64,000 nt of DNA, from NCBI RefSeq assembly GCF_033807715.1, contig NC_084591.1:27252090-27316089 (forward strand), in the 5' to 3' direction. The position numbers and the translations under genes were made by a program. Under the pieces are notes generated by a model, which was given only the letters and a program-made list of their open reading frames with translations, ran no database searches and was not told where the DNA came from. Shown one piece after another: positions 1-20,080 of this stretch; position 1 is the stretch's first letter; each line of letters begins with the position of its first letter. The DNA is from Cololabis saira. Lineage: Eukaryota; Chordata; Actinopteri; Beloniformes; Belonidae.

Positions 1-282
1 CTAATGCAACGACCACTGCTCGCTGACGGAGGCTGAGTTTACATCTGAGATGCGGTAACAGAATGTAGTTTCTGCAGTTGACAGCAGGATGGACGTCTTT
101 GGAGCAACAGTGAACCCTGGTGTTGGACAGACAGTCTGGAGTTTATTTGACAGAGCAGAAAACAATTACTTTGTGGCAAACAATTTAAATTGATAGAAAA
201 TACATGTTAAAAAAATATTGTATGATGTATGTTTTTTTTTCCCCCTCAGGATTTAGGGTGTTGAATAAAATGTGTTTCCATA
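1..282. other. Left flank, no gene recognised
   Basis: No open frame with recognisable protein similarity, RNA gene or repeat boundary is visible. The piece could hold the end of a neighbouring gene, but nothing supports that. Confidence 0.4.
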
Positions 283-284
283 TA

Positions 285-363
285 CAGTACAGACCAAAAG
301 TGTGGACACACCTTCTCATTCAAAAAAAATGTGGAAGTGTGTCCAAACTTTTGGTCTGTACTG
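285..363. repeat. Short Tc1-type palindromic MITE, copy 1
   Basis: A near-perfect hairpin of about 79 bp whose arms read CAGTACAGACCAAAAGTGTG and its reverse complement, flanked by TA at 283-284 and 364-365. TA target duplication and CAG termini are typical of Tc1/mariner-derived miniature elements, and this terminal sequence is widespread in fish and amphibian Tc1 relatives (from memory). It has no coding capacity. A second copy lies at 3188-3725. Confidence 0.75.
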
Positions 364-365
364 TA

Positions 366-3185
366 TGTCAAGTCATTATTCATGCATTTGTAAATGCAAT
401 ACAAGCATGCTTAATATATTAAATCTGTTATATGTAAAAATTGAAAAGGGCCAGAGTTGGGATGGTGAGATGGACCATCAAGGACTGTAACGTTGTCCCA
501 TGCTAACACACAATACTGTGCCATCAGTATGATGTTTATTGAACTTTTTCATGTCAAACATTCAAATGTAAAACATTTTAACAAAAGAAAAAAATAATAA
601 AATAAAATTAAACATCTAACCCATGGCAAATTTGTTTGTAATCACTTAAATTTGGGGAGTGAAAGTAATTTCACAAAAACAGTGATGACGCAAGCACAAA
701 ACCACTTAAAACTCCAATATGGAAGATACTTCTAATTTCTCTAATGGTTAATACCAAGTTTGACAAATACAGTCACATATAAGTATATATATATATATAT
801 ATATACCTACAAGAATATATATATATGTGATCTAATATTGATATATTTTTAAAAAGTGAATGTACGAAATTGTTCACAAAAAGTCCGAAAAAATTACAAA
901 TAAAATAAGTTTAAAATAAAAAAAAATCATTAACTAAAGTGTTTCCTGTTGATATCTTGCAAAAGATTTGCTCCTAGAAATTAAAACTTAATTATGAACT
1001 TAATTATAGATACACATTTATGTACACAAAACACATCAATAACCTAATTTTGTATAGCAAAAATTGCTTGCAAAAAGTACAGAAACTAGACTTGGGACTT
1101 GTTCATTTGTATTTTTAGCATCATTGCTGCTATCCTTCAACGACCAGTCCATTGTTATTTTTGGCTGTGGCAGGTGATTGACAGGTGATCATTTTTGGCA
1201 CATGCTAGGGTGGGTGGATCAAACCATCCAGGAATGGGGAAGAAATTGGGGTTTATTTTTACTGACATTAAATATTGAATATAAAATGTGTTTTATAAAC
1301 ATACATTTCTATTTTATTAAATAATTTACCATAAAGTAGTCATTGACTGGCTGAAAGGGCTATAGCCACAGTTAAAGCCTGATTTAAGCTCCTCTGTCAT
1401 CTCTAAAGGGAATGATGTCGCTGATGCCTGTAGAGTGGAGGTAGGGTTGGAGGTGCACGTAGGGTGACGCAAAGCCTCTGTGAAGGCTGGTTCACGTTGG
1501 TGCAGAGCCTCTGCATTGCAACGGCGGCAATTCTATTGAGAAGCATAAATCAGGCTAATCATTGGTTGGAATCAGGTGGGTGTGTTCCAGTCAGCTTCCC
1601 AGTCCTATTTGTTCTGCCCATTTACAACTTGGTGCCATGCAGTACAAGGAAAAAGACACTTTAAACCACTCTTCAGAAAACTAGTGGGCGATGTCATTCA
1701 TAGTGTGTCCAGTAATTTACAGGTAATGTATTCTAATAACATGTCATTTTACAACATACCACTTGCTATAGATCATTCAGGCCAAGCTCAGACTTGCCAG
1801 AGGGGCAAAGTGGTGAGAAGTCGTGGGTCAACTGGACTGCCCTTCCCATCAGCAGCACCTTCTCTCTGTAGCAAGACCAGACATGATTTGTTTGACACTA
1901 AGACAGGATTTAATTTTAAAAAAGTATAAAAGGAGTGTCAATATTGGTGCTGTGTGTCCCTCAATGAAGACAACTACAAAGGAATTACATATGCAGAACT
2001 GGCAGAAATGTTTCTAGATTGGCAAGTAGGCTAAGCTGTTGTTCTAATGTATGCTAATATTTACACTAATCAGCCCCTAGTGGTCACAGTTCCACTGTAA
2101 TGTAGTTCACCCATTAATCTATATGTGGCACATGTTAACTTTATTCACTTGTGAACATGGACTATGCCTGGTTGAATGAAACCTATTGTAAAATGCTGCC
2201 CCCATAGGGTCAGGAGTGTATGATTACATAGAGTGCATTTAATGTTAAGAATATCTTATATATGTTTACCTAAAATTATTCCTAATCAGTAATCACTAAA
2301 AGAATCGCAACATTAAATGATCATGTATACATATTCATGTTTTTCTAATTCTATAACATAATGTGATATTTTGATTGTTCCTTTATTGTGACAAATTTAA
2401 GTCATTGAGGAACGAAGGATAAATTCCCCCAACCCTTGTGTGTAGAAACAAAACTTAATTGTTAACAGTCATACTTATTAGTAGTAGGTAATGGCAGAGT
2501 GGGTGTGAAGCCAAAAGAGTGAGATAAACCCGCCGGCAATGGTTATGTCAGTACTTTTTGTAAAGCATACTGTATGTGTCACTGAATTTTTTTAGTACTA
2601 AGTATTTATTTTTCCAGTTTATTTTTTCTTGCTGTTGAAAAAAATATATCCAGACCAAAGCCAGCATTGACATTGAACATGACTGTATTATCACAACAGC
2701 CATTGGGAAATCTTGTGAGAGTTAATGATTAATATAAACATGGTCCTGGTAAGTTTGAACTGTTTTTCAAGATAGTTTGAGCAGACACCAGAGGGACAGC
2801 TGGCCAGTGGAAGAGATTATGGCAGAGTGCTGGCTGAATGGGCCTGAGAAACCTGAGATGTGTCAGAGCATCTAAATTAGCACACAGAACAAGCTGTATT
2901 TTTATATTTATTTATTTATAAAATAACAGATGTAATACCTTTAAATGTTAGAAACTATATGTATTGATTACATTAGGATCTACAGAGAATTAAAAAAAAA
3001 AGCAGTGTTAGCCTGCCCTATACTGTCACTGTGACGCCTTTGTTTATTTCTTTTCATCTTGTTTAAGCTTATTTACTCAATTACATATTGACAAAAAGGG
3101 GGTTTGGGATTCCCTCTCGCAATTATTTTGTAACTGTAAAATGTCAAACATCCTATTATCTTAGGAAACTGTTTCATTTTAGATA
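366..3185. other. Non-coding upstream flank
   Basis: AT-rich sequence with a short (AT)n run near 787-830 and scattered poly-A tracts. The open frames here are short and overlap in incompatible frames without splice signals that join them. I see no gene. Confidence 0.5.
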
Positions 3186-3187
3186 TA

Positions 3188-3725
3188 CAGTATAGACCAA
3201 AAGTGTGGACACACCTTCTCATTCAAACAAATGGGGAAGCTTGTCCAAACTTTTGGTCTGTACTCAAGGGCGTAGGTTTGCATAGGGACGGTAAGGACAT
3301 AACCCTACCAACTTTTCAGGAGGCTCAAATTGCTATTATTAATAAGTTTGTATTTATTGTGTATGTTAATATAATTTAAGTTATGTTCAAATATTGCAAT
3401 TTAAATTGCATCCTGGAATATTCTGGAAGTTTTCAAAATGTTTCTTTAGTAGTTCTTGAAAACAAAGGTTTGAATCGAACCGTGTATCAGGTGAACCAAT
3501 ACACATGAAAGTTAGTATAAGTCGATACAGATTTATTTTGCATTGATCATTTAGCCTATCAATTAATTAGGTTCATATTCGTGACAAATGTAGCCCTGAC
3601 CCCTGTTCACCCAATCTGTTTGGTCTTATTAATGTCCCGTCCCCAGCAAAAAGTGTACATGCAGGTTATGCCGTTATATCGTCCCTACCAATGTTGAGAC
3701 CAAACCTACTCCCTTGTCTGTACTG
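3188..3725. repeat. Tc1-type palindromic MITE, copy 2, interrupted
   Basis: The same hairpin family as 285-363 starts after TA at 3186-3187. Its far end is split by a 452-bp element at 3265-3716. The last bases of the right arm resume after that insertion, followed by TA at 3726-3727. Confidence 0.7.
3265..3716. mobile_element. Non-autonomous hAT-like element nested in a Tc1 MITE
   Basis: The 452-bp element begins CAAGGGCGTAGGTTTG and ends with the reverse complement of CAAGGGAGTAGGTTTG, so its terminal inverted repeats match at 15 of 16 bases. It is flanked by a perfect 8-bp duplication, TCTGTACT, at 3257-3264 and 3717-3724. An 8-bp duplication is the signature of hAT-superfamily transposition. 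There is no transposase frame, so it must have moved with an enzyme supplied in trans. The duplication lies inside the arm of the older Tc1-type palindrome, which gives the order of insertion. Confidence 0.8.
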
Positions 3726-3727
3726 TA

Positions 3728-4600
3728 TGTTTCTAAAAGTGTCTATGTATCTATCTCCCGCAGGTCATGGGGCTTGTAAACCAGAAGCTGATTTCAAACC
3801 ATCCAATATCAATTATTTGTTAATACTGTCATCTAGTGTCGAATGGTTAGAGCTACATGCAATGCTGTGTTTTCTGTTCTATATTCTTATTAATTTCCCT
3901 TGAGGCAAGTTTTTATTGAAGAAGCAAATACTGCATTACAGTTTCTCCATAATCATCTCAGCACAGCCTATATGGGTGACATATTACTGCTATACACAGA
4001 AATGCATAAAAAATTATGTGGTCCTCATTTTAAACTGCTTATCTTGCACAGTCTTCGCCTGAACAAACCCTGGTGCTATGCTCTACAAGTTAAATTCACT
4101 CTTATGTATTCCTGCATGAAAGGAGAGGAGGAGAGAAGATAATTGATACATTAAAGCAAAATCACAGCTTATTTTTCACTGACCTGCAGAAATGTATCTG
4201 ATGATTGCAATGATATACTTGATTGAACTGCACTTTCTGCCATTTTCTATCCCTAGTCCTGCTGTTTTTGAGTATAAGGTCTCTGGATGACAGGGTGTCG
4301 TTTTACTCCAACTCACCCATGATTCCTTAAACTGTTAAATTGCTTACAGTCCTATTTGTCATAAAAGGAGATTACTTAATACATCGCGTTAAAGCCCAGC
4401 CGAGAATTTAGGGTTAAATATTGATTCATCCTTTCCTGCTGATGACCCATTTATTCACTGCAGTTTGATTATAATAATAACAATTCTCTTTTGTTTGTTT
4501 TTTTTAAACTTCGATGTCAATGCATTGTACTGCATACTCCAATGCAATGTGCAAGTGACGCACTTTAACATGTTTACGACACAATTCAGGTCACAACCTG
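3728..4600. other. Non-coding, no feature seen
   Basis: No recognisable gene, RNA or repeat boundary. The sequence grades into the GC-richer cryptochrome promoter region from about 4640. Confidence 0.5.
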
Positions 4601-4605
4601 AGGTT

Positions 4606-4613
4606 TTATGTAA
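4606..4613 (+). promoter_or_regulatory. Candidate D-box upstream of cry1
   Basis: The octamer TTATGTAA is an exact match to the D-box core bound by PAR-bZIP factors and E4BP4. D-boxes near E-boxes drive light-induced cry and per genes in zebrafish cells (established). The site is about 0.9 kb upstream of the cry1 start codon; its use here is inference. Confidence 0.45.
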
Positions 4614-5000
4614 TTTAACGTTGCTCACGTTAGAGATTAACGCTCCGGTGAGTGGGCGGGGATTGTTACGAGGTTACAAACGCACTGCCGCAGCGCGCCG
4701 GCGCGGCCTGAGCGCTAAATCCAACGCACCCCATTGAGCAAACCTCGCCGTGTGACATGTGCTCATCCGGGTACTTCTGGGCTGTATATATAACACTAAC
4801 GTAGTGAACCGATTTGTCGCATTTAAGGCAACTTTTAGAGTTTACTTTGATATTTTGTGTCCTCAACATAAAATCAGCACACATTCTATACAAACACGAC
4901 CCAAACTTGAAGTTTTTGGCTTTTAAAACAACTAGACATGCTGAGGTAAGAAAGCACATTACTGAAACGTGACGAAGTAACAGTTGTATAAGGGCCGGGG

Positions 5001-5050
5001 CTGACCAATCAGAGCGGCTCGTTTCCTCCTCCGGCTCCTCCTGTGGGCGG
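5001..5050 (+). promoter_or_regulatory. Candidate cry1 core promoter, CCAAT and GC boxes
   Basis: A CCAAT box (5005-5009) and a GGGCGG box (5045-5050) lie in a GC-richer stretch about 500 bp upstream of the cry1 ATG, consistent with a TATA-less housekeeping-type promoter. The transcription start cannot be fixed from sequence. Confidence 0.45.
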
Positions 5051-5484
5051 TGATGTCGCTGCAGCAGGACGACTTACATAGCAGAATTGACCGTCTGCTG
5101 TAACGTGTACGCCGTGTTCTGTTTGTAAACGAGGTCAAATTCTTTTAAACTTTCTTCAGACGGACCTTAGAGCTTGAGACATACCTTAATTGTGTGCGCG
5201 TTTTTTACCTTTTGGACACGGAAATAAGGATGTTGCTGACGTTGCTGGGGGCATAAAGTCGCATTTTTCCATTTGGTCGTTTTATATTAGTTATCATAAT
5301 ATTAGTGCATTTTTTGTTCTACGTTTGCGGTTGTTATCTGCATACACATGCACTGTGGATAAACTCATGGAGCAAGGATAAGGTCAGACACGCATCTGCC
5401 TCAAACCTTTCCATCAACAGCGAGGGAAAAACTGTCTTTTTTTTTTTTTTTTTTTTTGGGAAATCCCATTCTCCTTTCTTGACC

Positions 5485-5490
5485 CACGTG
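5485..5490 (+). promoter_or_regulatory. Perfect E-box (CACGTG) 25 bp before the cry1 ATG
   Basis: CACGTG is the CLOCK:BMAL1 binding sequence. It sits in the presumed 5' leader, just upstream of the start codon at 5516. A second CACGTG occurs in intron 5 at 11101-11106. Vertebrate cry1 genes are known clock outputs; activity of these particular sites is not shown. Confidence 0.5.
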
Positions 5491-5515
5491 AGATAAATAA
5501 GTAAAAAGGGGCAAC

Positions 5516-14959
<9,444 letters not shown>

Positions 14960-16065
14960 GGTGGAACACCAAGTTTCCCTCGGTCAGTTTGCCTCGGTGC
15001 CCAGAGGTCTCAGCGAGCAGCAGCAGCAGCAGCGGTGACTTTCCATCTGATAATTAAGGCTTTTTGTCTAAAGACTACTTCTTACCCGCAGTCAACTGTT
15101 AGCACACCAGTGGTCGCAAGTTGAGACCTGTTACGTGCCACGCGGACACCTGGGACATTTCATAAGTGGAGCTCTGAGCTTAGCTCAGACCACAGAAGCA
15201 GACCCTGGGAAAAAAAAGAAGGAAGTTTTCACGTCAACGTGAAAAAGCCTGTTGTCTTCCAAAACAAGTGCAGAAGCCACTTGGCTATGCCCTTTCTCCT
15301 CTTCACACTGACATCGGTCAGTTTAGGACTTGTGTTGGAGTCGAGATGTGTAACATCGGACATTTGAGCATTTGATGTCTACTGGCATTTTTGAAGGATG
15401 TGGCTCGGTAAAGGGATCAAGCAATATGATTTTTTTACAGGCAATTTATTTTTCACGACAGTTAAGTATGACACAGGCAGGATATTTTACTGATTTGCAT
15501 AGCAGGTCCAAAACAAAAAAAAAAACATTTTGAAAGGAATGTTTTTTTTGTACTAAGTGCGTGACTTTCAGCAAGACTGCCACCATCTGTTTCTGAGACA
15601 AAGTCGCATAAAATATTCTTTATTTGGTCTGTTATGTCTCAGCTGCATACAGGGCGTTGAGGACACTCACCCACATTATGACAAAAATGACCTGAAACCT
15701 CACAGAACTTGAGCAGGAAGCCGCTCAATGTTTCATGTCAACATTGTCAAGTTTTCGAATGTACATAACGTGATAATTTATTTACATTTATTAAACAAAG
15801 GTCTGATGTACAGTTAAAGACTATTAGAACCCTAATAGTAAAGCAGACCATCATTTATTTTGTATATTTGTTTTTGATTTGCAACTTTTGTATATTGGAT
15901 CGTAGGATCTCACAAATCTTTTTGTAAAATGTTTAAGTTGTAATGTAAATGTCTCTCTTTTTTTGTCTCCCTTGTGAATGTATATCTATTATTTTTGTAT
16001 AAAAGGTTCAAAAATTCTAAATTTATTTGACATTGCAATAAAATGTGTATATTTATGCTGTCTTG
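14960..16065 (+). other. cry1 3' untranslated region
   Basis: Non-coding sequence after the cry1 stop codon, ending shortly after an AATAAA signal (16037-16042). A short CAG repeat lies near 15019-15034. The 3' end is inferred from the signal, not observed. Confidence 0.6.
16037..16042 (+). terminator. Polyadenylation signal AATAAA for cry1
   Basis: Canonical AATAAA about 1.08 kb after the stop codon, followed by T/G-rich sequence (tgtgtat, then gtcttgacttttttctttgtt) that fits a downstream cleavage element. Confidence 0.6.
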
Positions 16066-18020
16066 ACTTTTTTCTTTGTTTCTTTGTGTGGGGGCGGCTT
16101 TTTCCAAGAGTAATTGTAGTGATTTGCTGATTATTTAGTAGGTTAAAACTTCCACGTGAAAACGCCACCAGAAACCACCGCGGTACCAGGACAAGTATTT
16201 TTGGTGCTGTTTTAATATTCCTAGTGAGTCTGTTTGAGATGCAGCACTGAACTTCTGGATCAAAATGCCTGCCACAAACAGGGATTCTTCTCACCGTGGC
16301 GACTTTTAAACCCTGCAACACATGATTTAACCGTCCTGGTTTTTCAGTTTATGATACCTACTGTAACATTCAGTGCGTATAGAATATGTGTGATCACTCC
16401 CAACATGCACAACTTTAACAAGGTTCAGACAGTGATCCATCTGACCCTTTTAAGCGCTGTATATTTTAGGAGATGGAACTGGAATACTGGTTATGTCCAT
16501 TATTTCCTATTACGAGTTAATGATCTTTGAGCTTTGATATATTTAGAATATGCTAAATAAATCACAAGGGCATTACAATAAATCTAGTTCTTTCTAATGC
16601 AAATGTCAGTATAAATAAAATGTAGGAAGAGCAACATATGACACACTGTCATTTAATGAAAACTACGTGAAAATGAAAGCAGTGAATACAAAACATCTGG
16701 AAATAATGGGTTTTTTCCTGGATCCAGAAGCTATTATCTTTCATTTTGGCCACTGGTTTGTTTATGAGATGTTGAAAAAAGTTCTAAGTTGTTAATCGGA
16801 AGTACACTATGATCATGTGATTAAAAAAAAAATGTAAATCCTATTTGATAAGACATATGTTGTTCTGCAAAAAATCAAAGGATGAGGAGGGGCTACTAAC
16901 TTTTAGGTTATGTAATCGTGGTGTTTTTGTTCTGTCCTTCCAAGGACAACCAGTCCTCTGACACGTCATTTTACATTTTCTTCACACCTTGATGGAACTG
17001 GTTCAGTCAACAGGACAATAATTTAAGGCAGAGCAACAAATCTACATCATAATGGCTGAAAAATGAAAAAATACGTTTTGGAAATGCCAAGTCCAAACCG
17101 GGAACCCTATTGGGATCCGCAGTGGGACGTCAAGAGAGCTGTGATTCGACGAGTACCCTGAAGCACGTGGGTCTACACTGATAAGAAACTTAATGAAGTC
17201 AGATAACTACTTCAAGTTATTACTGCTAAAAGTCTATCTACACACTACTGAATCACGAGGGAACTTAGTATTGCCTCTTTTTTTTCCCTTTTGGCTTTAT
17301 TTTTAAATAATTAATGACAGTGGGGAGAAAAAAAGCCATGTTTGTCTGAGCTTGTCTTTGCCCAGTACAACCTTCAATGATCAGATTTTTATCATAAGTT
17401 GATAAAAAACAGAATTCAAAGAGGGATTCTAACTTCTGCAAATGACTATTGACTCGTGGGCTACACTTAAATTGTCACACTCTGCTTTTTGTCAAATGTT
17501 ATTCTGCGATATACAGTACCACGTGTTGTTTTTCAAGGAAAATTTTTGCCTATTTAATGTTAAGACTTACAACAGTACTAATAATAATGATGATAAAATA
17601 TTCCTATATATATTCTCAAGTGGCATATAAACTGTGCAGTTTGTGTATTGACTGGATTGTCCTTTTTAGAGGTTTTATTTTCAGGGATGAAGTGTTAACT
17701 TTTGAACAATAAATCAGGATTTCACCTCTACTGGCAGTCTACCCTTTAATTGCTATTGATTACTATTACTATATTACTATATTACTATATTACTATACTA
17801 CTATAGCCTTTCCATTGACTTATTTCTTAATGATAAAACCCATCAGTAGTGAAACACTCCCACCGTTGTCTCTCTGTTGACAGTTTACAGTGAGTAATAT
17901 CCTGTGTAATTAGCGATTACACATCTTTGTGAGGGAATCACGTTGTTACGAGGTCACAGGGTGTTGTGGCTGCTGCTCAGAAATGCAGAGAAACAGAGCT
18001 GGATCCAATCACAGCAGGTG
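16066..18020. other. Spacer between cry1 and the DHFR-like copies
   Basis: No gene recognised. It holds an imperfect tandem array of about 10-bp units (tattactata) at 17757-17805. The last 100 bases, with ctataaatg near 18044, probably belong to the promoter of the next gene. Confidence 0.5.
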
Positions 18021-18137
18021 GGAGGCCACAGCTGAGGACCAATGCTATAAATGTTTTCCTGGCACATAAGCAAATCCTCCTGCACAGTTCCTGATACAGC
18101 TCTGTTTTCTGCTGCGTCTTACTGACCTTCTGTGAGG

Positions 18138-20025
18138 ATGGAGAACAGCCGGGACCAAGTTCAGAACAAACCTATTCGCCTCATGGTAGCAGCTTGTAAC
18201 GAGATGGGAATAGCAAAAGATGGAAAATTGCCTTGGAATTTACCGTAAGACTGAAACCTTTTAATTTCACACTTTTTTCTCCAAGTAGAAACAATGATGA
18301 ACAGCTTTTTCTGTTAGTGGACGGTTTTACACCTGTGCGCCATTGTAAAAGCTGTGTCAAATTGATATTTTTTAAGTTCAAGAAAAGAAGCTGACTGCTG
18401 TAGCTAAATTTATTTAAATATCTGAAAGACTAAGGCTTTTTTCTCCAAGTACAAACAAGTAGAAACAATGATGAGCAGCAGGTGGCTGTTTTCTGTTTAA
18501 CTTTATGTTGTAAATGTGGTCTCAACAGGTCTGAATTCAAATACTTTCTGGACACCATCACAAGAGTGTCAAGACCAGGTATGTCACAGCTTTCATCACA
18601 GTTAAAAGTGTTGTAGGCATCTGGGTCATTTTTAACAATAGGATTCCACCGGTACAGAAGATACCACACCAATCACAGCAAAGCGAGCCTGGGCTTTACA
18701 CAGTGCCACATACTGTATTCTGATTGGTTGTATGGCCATTGAAAAGTTTGAGAGTTGAATCAAGAGGAATCAGACTTATTCTTTATGTTGAAAAGGAAAA
18801 TAATTAGTATGGATGGCTTGACCAATCATACCTAGTCCTTGTCCCATCATCAGTGCCCAATACAAGTGTCCAATACCTTCATGTCTAAATATTGTATATG
18901 TACTGTTGTAGGAAACATGAATGTGTTGATCTGGGGAAGACGGTGCTGGATCTCCCACCCACAAGATACTTTCCCACTGGCCAATTCGTTGCATGTGGTG
19001 CTGAGCAAAACACTGAGGTGAGCATCGTCACAAACATCTGCATCAGCAAGAATCATCCGAAAACTGGTTCCTGATTTTCTTTGCCATCGTTTTTTTTTAC
19101 GCTTCTTCTCTTTACAGCACAGTGCCGGATCACGCTCACTTTTTGTGCCGAGACTTTGATAGTGCTGTCCGCCTGGCGTCAGAGCCCCCCCTCGCTGGCA
19201 TAATAGAGACCATCTGGATTATTGGTGGGACGCAGGTCTTTGAGGTAAACCAGCCTGACAAGAAACCCAGAAACCGTTTTGGTGATCCTGAAATGGATTA
19301 TTTTGAAAGTATCTAATGATGGCAGCAGGAAATATCCAAGACGTGAATTTTAACTGAGAACATCCAGCCGTTTGGGAAGCACTTGTGAGAGAGTCCAAAC
19401 ATGAGTGGGTTTTCGTGGAGCTTTACCTCTATGAGTAAAGTTTGCATTAATGAAACTTTTCTGTTTGTTTTTCCCCTTTAGGGGTGGTAAATCAAGATGG
19501 TTCAGATTTTACATTTTCTGTTCTTACACTTGAGGAAAAATACTTTTTCAAATGGAAAAATCTCAACTTGTTTGTGATTTGGGGTAACATTCAGACGAGG
19601 TTTCATTTCGTTCACATGGTTACCCTGAGGCATGTGTTTCCTCTTAACTTCCCAGCTTTGATACGCCTGGGAGGGTTAGACATGAACCGCTGAATGACTG
19701 GTGTATTTATTCATTGTTCTCACATGATTCTGAACTTCACCAAAAACTCCACCTCTCATGAGGTGGAATAATGAAACACATTGTGTTGTTTGTTTTTTTT
19801 TGGAGAGCTGAGTCCTGAGGAGATGAAACTGCAGCCAATCTAAACACAGAACAGACCCATATAACCAGTTAAACCAGGGGTTCTTAACCTTTCTGACCTT
19901 GGGGCCCAATTTTTTCAGTACAGAGTGGCCCGGGGCCCATTAAATATTAACACTGTATAGCAGGGGTATTCAACTTTAAGAGGTCCATTTAGAGAAAATT
20001 TACTCAAGCGAAGGACCAGAACATC

Positions 20026-20080
<55 letters not shown>

